A stretch of DNA of 20,651 nt from DASSCW01 sp036556325 (GTDB taxonomy: Bacteria; Chloroflexota; Limnocylindria; QHBO01), in assembly GCA_036556325.1 (NCBI GenBank), contig DATBJR010000118.1:1-20651 (forward strand), in the 5' to 3' direction. This document shows, piece after piece, positions 1-7,161 of this stretch (the first letter of the stretch is position 1; every line of letters begins with the position of its first letter). The position numbers were made by a program, and so were the translations under genes. The notes below the pieces were generated by a model, which was given only the letters and a program-made list of their open reading frames with translations, was not told the DNA's origin and did no database searches.

Positions 1-146
1 ACGTCGAGCTCGAAGTAGACGGCCCTGGCGGCGTTGCGGGCCTGGCGGACGAATTGCCGGCGCTGGATGTAGATGCCCACCATGAGCCAGCCCATGACGC
101 CCACGAAGGAGCCGATGATGCCCGGCAGCAGGTCCTTCAGCTCCAT
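1..146 (-). CDS. Membrane-anchored protein, N-terminal part only
   Basis: The first 48 codons of a minus-strand gene are visible and the rest lies beyond the left edge. The protein begins MELKDLLPGI and has one hydrophobic helix at about residues 7-27. A basic, amphipathic stretch (residues 28-41, several Arg and Gln) and an acidic end follow, as in single-pass proteins with a cytoplasmic tail. The ATG at 146 is the only good start in this frame; no Shine-Dalgarno sequence precedes it. It lies 39 bases downstream of the EamA transporter gene on the same strand and could be the last visible member of that run. Function is not recognisable from this fragment. Confidence 0.5.
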   Translation of the reverse strand, partial: MELKDLLPGIIGSFVGVMGWLMVGIYIQRRQFVRQARNAARAVYFELD

Positions 147-185
147 GCGCGCGAGTATCGGGTCCCCGCCATGCGGGCACAAGCA

Positions 186-1055
186 TCAGGCCGATCCGCG
201 CGACGGGACAAGGACGCCGATGTAGACGCCGGCCAGGATCAGCGCGCCGCCGAGCAGCATGATCGGCGTGATCAGCTCGTGGGTCAGCAGGGCCGAGAAC
301 GGGATGGTGGCCAGCGGGATGAGCAGGAATTCGAACGACACCACCGAGGCATCCCAGCGGCGCAGCACGTACAGGAACAGCCAGAACACCACCAGCGAGC
401 CGGCGACGACGAGGTAGGCAAGCGCCAGGCGGGTGTCGTCCTGCAGCGGAACGGTCCAGTGCTCGCCCAGGACCACCGAGAGCGGCAGCAGCATGGCGGC
501 GCCGGTGAGCATCCCCACCGCGTTCGTCGCGATCGGGTCGGCACGCGGCGTCATCTTGGCCACGATGCCCGACTCGGCCAGCATGAGTGCCGCCAGCACG
601 GCCAGTCCCAGGCCCAGCGCCGGCACGTCGAGGGTGATGCGGTCGACGGCCAGGACGACCGTCCCGGCCAGCGCGACCAGTGAGCCGAGCAGCGCGCGCA
701 GCTTCACCGGTTCCAGTCCGTGGAGCGGGGCCAGCACCAGCGTCAGCAGCGGGATGAGGCCGAACAGCAGCTGGCCGGTGCCGGCACCGATCATGGGGAT
801 GGCCGTGAAGCCCAGCCCGAAGGCCGCGCCGAAGGCGAACGCCCCGTAGAGCATCGCGCCACCCAGCGCAGCCCCGCGCGGGATTGGCACCCGGGTGGCG
901 GCGCCGATCAGCGCGAAGATCAGCCCCGAGGCGGCGAAGCGCAGCCCGGCGCCCCACAGCGGCTCGAGCTCATCGGAGGCGATCTTGATCCCGACGGCGT
1001 TGCCGCCGGCCAGGAGCACCATCAGCAGGAAGGCCGCGATCGTGGTTCGATCCAT
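186..1055 (-). CDS. EamA/DMT-family transporter
   Basis: The 289-residue product is almost entirely hydrophobic, with about ten predicted membrane helices and two similar halves. This is the architecture of drug/metabolite transporters of the EamA family, which export amino acids or other metabolites. The first helix carries the MVLLAGGNAVGIKIA segment and the second half contains FEFLLIPLATIPFSALL, both like EamA repeats. A longer open frame extends upstream to 1295, but that part overlaps the aminotransferase and is Arg/Gly-rich shadow sequence, so the start is placed at the ATG at 1055, where the hydrophobic protein begins. It follows the aminotransferase stop by 17 bases on the same strand, so the two are probably co-transcribed. 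The substrate cannot be inferred. Confidence 0.88.
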   Translation of the reverse strand: MDRTTIAAFLLMVLLAGGNAVGIKIASDELEPLWGAGLRFAASGLIFALIGAATRVPIPRGAALGGAMLYGAFAFGAAFGLGFTAIPMIGAGTGQLLFGLIPLLTLVLAPLHGLEPVKLRALLGSLVALAGTVVLAVDRITLDVPALGLGLAVLAALMLAESGIVAKMTPRADPIATNAVGMLTGAAMLLPLSVVLGEHWTVPLQDDTRLALAYLVVAGSLVVFWLFLYVLRRWDASVVSFEFLLIPLATIPFSALLTHELITPIMLLGGALILAGVYIGVLVPSRGSA

Positions 1056-1072
1056 GGCGGCCCCGCGCCGGG

Positions 1073-2263
1073 CTAGGACGCAGCTGCCTCCGCCCAGGCG
1101 GCCGCAAAGCGCGGAATGGCGTCCTCCACCATCGCGTCGTTGGCGGTGAGGCTGATGCGGAACCAGCCAGGTACCTCCACCACCGTGCCAGGCAGCACCA
1201 GCACCCGGTGGCGGGCGAGGATGTCGGCAAAGGCCACGTCGTCGGCGATGGGCGAGCGGGCCATGCAGTAGAAGGTGCCCTCCGGCATGGTGCACTCGTA
1301 GCCGATGCCGCGCAGCGCCGGCACCAGCCGATCCCGCCGGCGCTGCATGGCGCCGACGTCGATCGAGAGCTTCTCCAGGTCCGCCAGCGAGTGCTGCAGC
1401 AGCGCATTCGGGAACTGGTAGCCGCCCGCGAACTGCTGGAGGATGATCTCGTCGCGGATCTCGGCGCGCTCCGGCAGCGTGGGCGGCACGGTCAGGAAGC
1501 CGATGCGCTGGCCCGGGGCCAGCAGCGTCTTGCCGTACGAGTAGGTGACGATCGTGTGCGGGTACAGCTGCGCCGGGCTGGTGTACTCGCGGCCATCGAA
1601 GATGATCCGGTTGTAGGGCTCGTCGCTGATGATCCAGACGGGATGGCCGATGCGGCCGGAGGCACCTGCCAGGACCGCGGCCAGCCGTTGGAGGTCATCG
1701 GCGCCATAGATCCGGCCGCTGGGGTTGTGCGGCGAGTTGACGATGACGGCGCGGGTTCGTGAGCCGATGGCGCCCGCGATGCCGTCGACCGCCAGGTCGA
1801 AGGCCGGTGGCTCCAGCTTGACGCGTACCGGCTCCCCGCCGGCGGCAAGGATGAGCTGCTCGTAGAAGAACCAGGGCGGGGAGAGGAAGATCACCTCGTC
1901 GCCAGGGTCGACCAGGGTGCGCATGGCCGTGGCCAGCGCCGCGAAGCCGCCGTTGGTCATCGCCACGTCGGCGGGGTCCCAGTCCATGCCGGTCCGGCGG
2001 GTCAGCGTCTCCGCCACGGTGCGCTGCGATGCCGGCTCCGACAGCTTGTAGGCGAACCAGTCCTTGTCCTGCGGTTCGACATGGCGCTGCAGCGCGGCCA
2101 CGTAGTCAGGGAGCGGCATCTCCTGGGGATTGCCGACGGCGAAGTTCGCGACGTCCGGCTCCAGGTTCAGCTGGGAAAACGGCCCGTTGAAGAACGCCAA
2201 AAAAGGCGCCACGGCCTGGCGCAGCCGTTCGCGGTGATGGGTGGTCGGCTCGGCGGCGGTCAT
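1073..2263 (-). CDS. PLP-dependent class I/II aminotransferase
   Basis: This 396-residue protein is a fold-type I aminotransferase that would move an amino group from an amino acid to a 2-oxo acid in the cytoplasm. The family signature is complete: VNSPHNPSG around Asn180, SDEPY with Asp214 and Tyr217 contacting PLP, the Schiff-base lysine Lys245 in YSYGKTLLAPGQR, Arg253 for the phosphate, and Arg369 in WFRISLT for the substrate carboxylate. Length fits the family. Substrate specificity (aspartate, aromatic or other) cannot be read from the sequence. The ATG at 2263 lacks a Shine-Dalgarno sequence; a CACAAT hexamer ends ten bases before it. The EamA exporter gene follows by 17 bases, so amino-acid synthesis plus export or overflow is one possible pairing. 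Confidence 0.93.
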   Translation of the reverse strand: MTAAEPTTHHRERLRQAVAPFLAFFNGPFSQLNLEPDVANFAVGNPQEMPLPDYVAALQRHVEPQDKDWFAYKLSEPASQRTVAETLTRRTGMDWDPADVAMTNGGFAALATAMRTLVDPGDEVIFLSPPWFFYEQLILAAGGEPVRVKLEPPAFDLAVDGIAGAIGSRTRAVIVNSPHNPSGRIYGADDLQRLAAVLAGASGRIGHPVWIISDEPYNRIIFDGREYTSPAQLYPHTIVTYSYGKTLLAPGQRIGFLTVPPTLPERAEIRDEIILQQFAGGYQFPNALLQHSLADLEKLSIDVGAMQRRRDRLVPALRGIGYECTMPEGTFYCMARSPIADDVAFADILARHRVLVLPGTVVEVPGWFRISLTANDAMVEDAIPRFAAAWAEAAAS

Positions 2264-2314
2264 ACCGCCGCCGATTGTGCCACGCCCGTCCGCCGGGCAG
2301 GTGTCAGCCAGCGG

Positions 2315-2785
2315 TCAGCGGTCGGCCCACCAGCGGCGCGCCGTCGGCCAGCCCCAGATGGCCGCTGCCACGGCGATCACCAGGCCGGTGCCGAACATCA
2401 GCGGGTGGAGGAAGCTGACCTCCTTGATGATCTGCAGCTGCACCACGATCCAGATCATCTGCCCGCAGCCGATCGCGAACGCCACTACCGGCGCCAGCGC
2501 CGCGTGGCGCAGGCCGGCGAAGGCGGTGGCCAGCGACCCCAGGCCGAAGAGGCCGCCCAGGATCAGGCCGGGCACCAGAAAATCGGGGAAGGGGCTGCCG
2601 GCCAGCAGAGCGGTCGAGAAGCCCATCACGCTGCCATCCGGCTTCGCGACCAGTGCCGCGCCCCCGGCCAGCGCGCCCAGGCCCAGCCACACCAGGAAGC
2701 CAATCGTCACCTTGCCGGCCAGGTGCAGCTCCGGCCGGGCGACGCGATGTCCGCGATCCCGGCGGATCGCCTCGCTGCGCATCAT
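2315..2785 (-). CDS. Four-helix integral membrane protein, unknown function
   Basis: The 156-residue product has a basic N-terminus (residues 6-19) and four hydrophobic segments at about 25-47, 69-91, 96-118 and 127-147. It ends in a basic, Trp-rich tail (RRWWADR). The motif FLHPLMFGTG before the last helix resembles small uncharacterised membrane proteins of high-GC bacteria, but I cannot name a family. Two adjacent ATG codons (2785 and 2782) are possible starts; GGAG lies just upstream of them on the minus strand, which supports translation here. It stands 51 bases upstream of the aminotransferase on the same strand and may be the first gene of that run. Confidence 0.75.
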   Translation of the reverse strand: MMRSEAIRRDRGHRVARPELHLAGKVTIGFLVWLGLGALAGGAALVAKPDGSVMGFSTALLAGSPFPDFLVPGLILGGLFGLGSLATAFAGLRHAALAPVVAFAIGCGQMIWIVVQLQIIKEVSFLHPLMFGTGLVIAVAAAIWGWPTARRWWADR

Positions 2786-3257
2786 TGCTCTCCGCTCCTC
2801 ACGCTGATCTCAGCGTCAGGTTCGACGGCTTCGGAGGTTGGTCAAAGTGCCATTCGACCCGATCGGAATGAGCCGCCGAGCCTGCGGCCGGGAATTTCGC
2901 GTGCCGGTAGCGTGTCCATGACGTGCGGTTGACGCCTGCCGCCGATGGTTGGGCCATGTTCGATCCATATGAGCCCTTCCACCCCGACGGAGCCGATGAT
3001 CCGGACGAGCTGCCGGGCGCCCCTGCAGCGCCGTCGTGGCTGCATGACGACGAGCCCGGCGACGATGAGGATCCCTGGGGCTCGGACTTTCGCCTCGTCC
3101 ACGAAGACCCGGCCTAACCGGCGTGCTGCGCGACTTCCGCCCCGCGCTCGGCGGCTGGGCCGCTGGCGCAGGCGCACCTTCGGCCGCGCTGGCCGGAGAG
3201 TTGCAGCCACGCCATCGGTCCAGCACGCTGAGTGACGAACGACCGAGGAGGAACCGC
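2786..3257. other. Sparse divergent intergenic region
   Basis: This 472-base stretch separates the minus-strand run ending at 2785 from the plus-strand VOC gene at 3258. Its only plausible coding content is a 53-codon acidic ORF on the plus strand (2956-3117). Longer minus-strand open frames crossing it are Arg-rich and read like shadows. I see no tRNA, repeat array or convincing terminator. The VOC ribosome-binding site (GAGGAGGAA, 3245-3253) closes the region. Confidence 0.5.
2956..3117 (+). CDS. Small acidic protein, hypothetical
   Basis: The 53-codon frame starts MFDPYEPFHPDG and is strongly acidic: about a third of its residues are Asp or Glu. It is proline-rich, with aromatic residues (Phe, Tyr, Trp) spread through it and no membrane segment. 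It ends with TAA at 3115-3117. An in-frame ATG at 2923 would add 11 residues. Support is weak: no Shine-Dalgarno sequence and no recognised family. In favour are the non-random composition and the lack of any better coding frame here. It might be a small acidic, disordered protein or simply a chance ORF in GC-rich DNA. Confidence 0.35.
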   Translation: MFDPYEPFHPDGADDPDELPGAPAAPSWLHDDEPGDDEDPWGSDFRLVHEDPA

Positions 3258-3752
3258 ATGCAGAAGATCCACCCCATGCTCTGGTTCGACGGCCAGGCCC
3301 ACGAAGCCGCCGAGCTCTACACGTCCATCTTCCCGAACTCGAAGATCGGCCGGATCACGCGCTACGGGCCGGCGGGGCCACTGGCCGAGGGCACGGTCAT
3401 GACCGTGGACTTCGAGCTCGACGGCCAGCCCTTCGTGGCCCTGAACGGCGGCCCTGACTTCACCTTCAACGAGTCGATCTCCTTCGTGGTCCCCTGCGAG
3501 TCGCAGGACGAGGTTGATCGCTACTGGGAAAGCCTGGTGGATGGTGGCGAGCCGGCGCCGTGCGGCTGGCTCAAGGACCGCTTCGGCGTGTCGTGGCAGA
3601 TCGTGCCCACCGCGCTGGAGACGATGCTGACCGATGCGGACAAGGCCAGGGCGCAGCGCGTCAACGAGGCGATGCTGCAGGTCTTCGGCAAGTTCGACAT
3701 TGCGGAGCTGGAGGCGGCGTTCCGCGGCGACACGGTGGGCGCAGCGCGCTAG
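3258..3752 (+). CDS. PhnB-like VOC-superfamily protein
   Basis: The 164-residue protein belongs to the PhnB/3-demethylubiquinone methyltransferase-like branch of the vicinal-oxygen-chelate fold (PF06983). Characteristic segments are MLWFDGQAHEAAELY near the N-terminus, SIFPNSKI (23-30), the loop ALNGGPDF (61-68), ISFVVPC (74-80) and WLKDRFGVSWQIVP (104-117). Members are small cytoplasmic beta-alpha-beta proteins; most have no known reaction and the methyltransferase label is historical. The start is fixed by the strong ribosome-binding site GAGGAGGAA five to seven bases upstream of ATG 3258; the frame is open further up, but that part is not VOC-like. The stop codon overlaps that of the convergent HAD gene in a single CTAG at 3749-3752. 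Confidence 0.9.
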   Translation: MQKIHPMLWFDGQAHEAAELYTSIFPNSKIGRITRYGPAGPLAEGTVMTVDFELDGQPFVALNGGPDFTFNESISFVVPCESQDEVDRYWESLVDGGEPAPCGWLKDRFGVSWQIVPTALETMLTDADKARAQRVNEAMLQVFGKFDIAELEAAFRGDTVGAAR

Positions 3753-4435
3753 TCCGCCGCCCCGCCGACGGGCCGCAGCGCGGGAATCAAGTCGTCGATC
3801 TGCCGCACGCACTCGGCGGCGCCTGCCGCGCGCAGCTCGTCGGGCGTGACCGCCGAGCCGGCGAGCACCGCGATCGGCGTCATGCCGGCTGCCGCCGCGG
3901 CTCGCATGTCCCAGGTGCTGTCGCCCACGCACCAGCAGCCATCGGCCGGCACGCCGAGCTCGCGCGCCGCGGCGAACAGCAGGTCCGGCTCCGGCTTGGC
4001 CCGGGTCACGGCGCTGCCGTCCACGATGCGGGGCTCGGCGGGCCGACCGAGCGCCTCCACCGAGCGGCCAACCTGGCCGCGACGGCTGGACGTCGCGATC
4101 GCCCACGGAACGCCCTGCGCCTCCACCGCGTCGAGGAAGCCGCCGACCCCGGGCAGCGGCTGCGGGTCGACGTTCAGGTCTGAGTAGATCTCGCCGGCCC
4201 GCCGGTCGATGGCCTCGGCCAGCTCGTCGTCGACGCCGCGGTCGGCCCTGCCGCCGATCTCCCGCGCCAGGTGCTTGCCGTCGGAGCCGATGAGGGCGGC
4301 GACGTCACCGCGCTCCGCGGGGATTCCGAATTCGGCAAAGGTGTGCAGCCACGCCTCGATGCGCGTCCCGACGGTGTCGACCAGCGTGCCGTCCAGGTCG
4401 AGCAGGATCGCACGGGGACGGATCAGGCTTGCCAT
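3749..4435 (-). CDS. HAD-superfamily hydrolase, phosphoglycolate-phosphatase-like
   Basis: The 228-residue protein has all four haloacid-dehalogenase motifs. Motif I is LLDLDGTLVDT, with nucleophile Asp13 and acid/base Asp15. Motif II is Thr115/Ser116 in IATSS, motif III is Lys147 in AKPEPD, and motif IV is GDSTWD with Asp172 and Asp176 for magnesium. A helical cap between residues about 20 and 90 makes it a subclass I (Gph/PGMB-like) enzyme that hydrolyses a small phosphorylated metabolite in the cytoplasm. The exact substrate is not predictable. No Shine-Dalgarno sequence precedes ATG 4435; instead CATACT lies exactly six bases before it. The gene lies 38 bases downstream of the DUF385 gene on the same strand. 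Confidence 0.92.
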   Translation of the reverse strand: MASLIRPRAILLDLDGTLVDTVGTRIEAWLHTFAEFGIPAERGDVAALIGSDGKHLAREIGGRADRGVDDELAEAIDRRAGEIYSDLNVDPQPLPGVGGFLDAVEAQGVPWAIATSSRRGQVGRSVEALGRPAEPRIVDGSAVTRAKPEPDLLFAAARELGVPADGCWCVGDSTWDMRAAAAAGMTPIAVLAGSAVTPDELRAAGAAECVRQIDDLIPALRPVGGAAD

Positions 4436-4441
4436 CCGCTC

Positions 4442-4447
4442 AGTATG
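4442..4447 (-). promoter_or_regulatory. Putative -10 element for a leaderless HAD transcript
   Basis: On the minus strand CATACT (4447 to 4442) matches TATACT in five of six positions. It is followed by six bases and then ATG at 4435, so the expected start of transcription would be the A of the start codon. No clear -35 is visible. Inference only. Confidence 0.35.
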
Positions 4448-4473
4448 GCGTCCGGCCGACGGGCCCCATCGGC

Positions 4474-4887
4474 TCAGGGCAGGCGCTCCAGGGTGATGAC
4501 GGGGATCACGCGATCCGTCTTCTTGGGGTACTCGCGAAACTCCGGGCGCTGCTCGGCGTGCTGCTCCCAGAGGCGGTTGCGCTCCTCACCGCCCGTCACG
4601 GTGGCCCGCGCCTGGAACCTCTCGCCCTCGGTTTCGACCGTCACCACCGGGTGGGCCAGGAGGTTGTGGTACCACTGCGGATTCGTAGGGGCGCCGCTCT
4701 TCGAGGCGGCGATGACGTACCGCTCGCCGTCGCGGGTGAACGTGACCAGCGCCTCGCGCAGCTGGCCCGTCCGCGCCCCGGTGGTGGTGAGGATCATCAG
4801 CGGGCGTCCCGCCATCGGCCCCGACGTCGGACGTCCATGGTCGCGGATGTCCTGCTTCATGTTCCTGGTGAACGCTTCGTAATCCAT
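4474..4887 (-). CDS. Deazaflavin (F420)-dependent nitroreductase-family protein, DUF385
   Basis: This 137-residue protein fits the DUF385/Ddn-like split-beta-barrel family (PF04075), whose studied members use reduced coenzyme F420 to reduce diverse substrates. Recognisable blocks are MILTTTGARTGQLRE (31-45), YVIAASKSGAP (57-67) and NPQWYHNLLAHP (69-80), followed by the beta strands VTVETEGERFQARA and a helix with EERNRLWEQH. The length is typical. The presence of the family suggests that the host makes F420, as actinobacteria and many Chloroflexota do. The start at 4887 has no Shine-Dalgarno sequence but sits seven bases after an AACAAT -10-like box with a TTGAGG -35. It is divergent from the DinB-like gene and followed by the HAD gene. 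Confidence 0.88.
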   Translation of the reverse strand: MDYEAFTRNMKQDIRDHGRPTSGPMAGRPLMILTTTGARTGQLREALVTFTRDGERYVIAASKSGAPTNPQWYHNLLAHPVVTVETEGERFQARATVTGGEERNRLWEQHAEQRPEFREYPKKTDRVIPVITLERLP

Positions 4888-4894
4888 AGTGCCG

Positions 4895-4924
4895 ATTGTT
4901 GCACAGGCAATTAGTTAGCCTCAA
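4895..4924 (-). promoter_or_regulatory. Putative sigma70-type promoter for the DUF385 gene
   Basis: Read on the minus strand, TTGAGG (4924-4919) is separated by 18 bases from AACAAT (4900-4895), and the start codon follows seven bases later. The stretch is the most AT-rich part of the local intergenic region, as expected for a promoter. Transcription starting six to seven bases after the box would give an essentially leaderless mRNA. Confidence 0.5.
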
Positions 4925-4948
4925 CGGGCGCCCCGGCCGCCGGCGTCG

Positions 4949-4954
4949 TAGACT
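4949..4954 (+). promoter_or_regulatory. Putative -10 element for the DinB-like gene
   Basis: TAGACT fits the TANNNT pattern and ends eight bases before ATG 4963; there is no Shine-Dalgarno sequence. No -35 match is visible. It would be divergent from the DUF385 promoter within the 75-base gap. Confidence 0.3.
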
Positions 4955-4962
4955 CGGGGCCG

Positions 4963-5433
4963 ATGACGACCTCCGGCCACCGACGCGAGCTCCCCGGCGA
5001 GGCGGAGCTGTGGCGCCGGCTGCATGACACCGTGGCGCGGATCACCCCCGACATGGCCGAGGAGCCGGGCTACTTCGAGGAGGGGTGGACCGCCAAGGAC
5101 GCCGTCGCCCATATCGGCACCTGGATGGCGGAGGGTGCCCAGGTCCTGCGGCAGATCGCGGCAGGCACCTACGTCGAGGGTGAGCTGGACATCGACGCCG
5201 CCAACGAGCGCTACCTGAAGGCGATGCACGACGTGCCCTGGGAGACGGTCCACGTCCAGCTCGCCTCCGCCCGCAGCCAGCTGCTCCGCGCCTGGCACGA
5301 GCTGCCCGAGCTCACCCCGGCAGCCGAGTTCTGGGTGCACAAGGCGGGGCCGGACCACGTCATGGAGCACCTGCCTCGCCTGGAGCAATGGGTGGGGGAA
5401 CTTTCGGCTCAGCCGGCCACCCGCCAAGCGTAG
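4963..5433 (+). CDS. DinB-like / mycothiol-dependent maleylpyruvate isomerase-fold protein
   Basis: The 156-residue protein looks like a four-helix DinB/MDMPI-fold protein. The hallmark is GWTAKDAVAHIGTWM (41-55), where His50 would be the first metal ligand. Candidate further ligands are His126, His132 and His136 in the C-terminal helix VHKAGPDHVMEHLPRLEQW. Family members bind a divalent metal and often use a low-molecular-weight thiol as cofactor; the substrates of most are unknown. ATG 4963 is the first start in the frame and marks the beginning of the compact helical protein. It is transcribed toward pckA, 162 bases upstream of it, and away from the DUF385 gene. Confidence 0.82.
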   Translation: MTTSGHRRELPGEAELWRRLHDTVARITPDMAEEPGYFEEGWTAKDAVAHIGTWMAEGAQVLRQIAAGTYVEGELDIDAANERYLKAMHDVPWETVHVQLASARSQLLRAWHELPELTPAAEFWVHKAGPDHVMEHLPRLEQWVGELSAQPATRQA

Positions 5434-5486
5434 GGTCGCCGTTGGCACGCAGCCTGCCGTAGGATTAGGCGAATCGAAGAACCTGG

Positions 5487-5525
5487 TGGCTGCGAAAGCC
5501 GACTCCTCGGGGCCCTGCGCCCCGA
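5487..5525 (+). other. Stem-loops in the gap between the DinB-like gene and pckA
   Basis: Two adjacent hairpins can be drawn. The first is short: GGCT-GCGAA-AGCC. The second is perfect: TCGGGGC (5507-5513), loop CCTGC, GCCCCGA (5519-5525). They lie 70-110 bases before the pckA start. They could terminate the DinB-like transcript or form a structured pckA 5' leader. There is no T-run after the second stem and no known riboswitch class is recognisable. Confidence 0.35.
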
Positions 5526-5595
5526 CCAAGCGCGGCCGGTCCACCTCCAACAGCGCCGCACCCGAGCGCGCGTAGCAGAGGAGACCCAGTAGCCG

Positions 5596-7161
5596 ATGAC
5601 CACCGTCACTGCCGCCCCGCGAGCCCTTGGCCGCTCCGTGCGGGCCAACCTCCCCGTCGCCGAGCTCTACGAGCGCGCCGTCCGCGAGGATGAAGGGATC
5701 ATCGCCGCCGATGGCGCCCTGGCCGTTCGCACCGGCAACCACACCGGACGTTCCCCCAAGGACAAGTTCGTGGTGTTCGAGCCCGCCACCGAGAAGACGG
5801 TCTGGTGGGGGGACGTCAACCATCCGATCAGCGAGGAGCACTACGACCGCCTCCGGAACCGGCTGGTCGACTACCTGACCGAGCGCGACGTCTACGCGCA
5901 GGATCTCTTCATCGGCGCCGATCCCGCCCACCGGCGTTCGCTGCGGGTCTACACCGAGACCGCGTGGGCCAGCATCTTCGCCCGCAACCTGTTCCGTCGA
6001 CCGACCGCCAAGGAGCTGGGCGCCTTCAAGCCGAACTTCACGATCATCAACGTGCCCAGCTTCAGCGCCGATCCGGATACGGAGGGCGTCCGCAGCGAGA
6101 CCGCCATCCTGCTGCACCTGAAGCGGATGGAGATCATCATCGTCGGGACGAAGTACGCCGGCGAGATCAAAAAGTCGGCCTTCACGGTCATGAACTACCT
6201 CATGCCGGAGGAGGGTGTGCTGCCGATGCACTCGGCGGCCAACGTCGGCCAGGACGGCGACGCGGCAATCTTCTTCGGCCTCTCTGGCACCGGCAAGACG
6301 ACGCTCTCCGCCGATCCGCAGCGCACCCTCATCGGCGACGACGAGCATGGCTGGGGTCCGGACGGCGTCTTCAATTTCGAGGGCGGCTGCTACGCCAAGA
6401 CCATCAAGCTGAGCCCGATGTACGAGCCCGACATCTTCGCCACCACGAAGCGCTTCGGCACGATCCTGGAGAACGTCGACCTTGATCCGCAGACCCGCGA
6501 GCTGGACCTCGACAGCGACCGGATCACCGAGAACACGCGCGCGGCCTATCCGCTGCACTTCATCGGCAACGCCTCGGAGACGGGCATGGCGCCGCAGCCC
6601 CGCAACGTGATCTTCCTGACGGCCGATGCCTTCGGCGTCCTACCGCCGATCTCGCGCCTCAGCCGTGAGCAGGCCGAGTACCACTTCATCTCCGGCTACA
6701 CCGCCAAGCTGGCTGGGACGGAGGTGGGCGTCCGGGAGCCGAAGGCCACCTTCTCGGCGGGCTTTGGGGCGCCGTTCCTGCCCCGCCACCCGCAGGAGTA
6801 CGCCACCATGCTTGGGGAGCGGCTGGACGCGCACGATGTGCCGGTCTGGCTGGTGAACACCGGCTGGACGGGCGGGCCCTACGGCGTGGGTGAGCGGATG
6901 AACATCAACCACACCCGCTCGATGGTCCGCGCCGCCCTCGCCGGGCAGCTCGACGACGTCCCCATGGTCCGCGACCCGAACTTCGACCTGATGGTGCCGA
7001 CTGCCTGCCCTGACGTGCCGGCGGAGGTGCTCCAGCCGCGCGAGACGTGGGCGGACAAGGAGGCCTACGACCGCCAGGCGGCGAAGCTCAAGGCGATGTT
7101 CGAGGAGAACTACCAGAGCTACCAGGCCGGCGACACCGGGGATGAGACCACCGCCGGCTAG
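5596..7161 (+). CDS. pckA: Phosphoenolpyruvate carboxykinase (ATP)
   Basis: This 521-residue protein is the ATP-using PEP carboxykinase, which converts oxaloacetate and ATP to PEP, ADP and CO2 at the entry to gluconeogenesis. Diagnostic segments are NHTGRSPKDKF with substrate-binding Arg52, the KYAGEIKK loop (186-193), the P-loop GLSGTGKTTLSAD (228-240), the metal-binding TLIGDDEHGW (244-253) and FNFEGGCYAKTI (259-270). NTGWTGGPYGVG and the RMNINHTR segment complete the C-terminal domain. Length is close to the usual 520-540 residues. A purine-rich AGAGGAGA (5577-5584) precedes ATG 5596 at somewhat long spacing. The 162-base upstream gap contains stem-loops, so a structured leader is possible. 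Its TAG stop shares a CTAG with the convergent VOC gene. Confidence 0.98.
   Translation: MTTVTAAPRALGRSVRANLPVAELYERAVREDEGIIAADGALAVRTGNHTGRSPKDKFVVFEPATEKTVWWGDVNHPISEEHYDRLRNRLVDYLTERDVYAQDLFIGADPAHRRSLRVYTETAWASIFARNLFRRPTAKELGAFKPNFTIINVPSFSADPDTEGVRSETAILLHLKRMEIIIVGTKYAGEIKKSAFTVMNYLMPEEGVLPMHSAANVGQDGDAAIFFGLSGTGKTTLSADPQRTLIGDDEHGWGPDGVFNFEGGCYAKTIKLSPMYEPDIFATTKRFGTILENVDLDPQTRELDLDSDRITENTRAAYPLHFIGNASETGMAPQPRNVIFLTADAFGVLPPISRLSREQAEYHFISGYTAKLAGTEVGVREPKATFSAGFGAPFLPRHPQEYATMLGERLDAHDVPVWLVNTGWTGGPYGVGERMNINHTRSMVRAALAGQLDDVPMVRDPNFDLMVPTACPDVPAEVLQPRETWADKEAYDRQAAKLKAMFEENYQSYQAGDTGDETTAG

Noticed and set aside
1056..1295. 80-residue N-terminal extension of the EamA transporter
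   Set aside because: The extension overlaps the aminotransferase coding sequence in another frame and lacks any membrane or signal character; the hydrophobic protein starts at ATG 1055.
4921..6558. 545-codon minus-strand open frame opposite the DinB-like gene and pckA
   Set aside because: It is fully antisense to two clearly conserved proteins, has repetitive Gly/Val/Asp/Arg composition and no recognisable domain; a typical GC-rich shadow.
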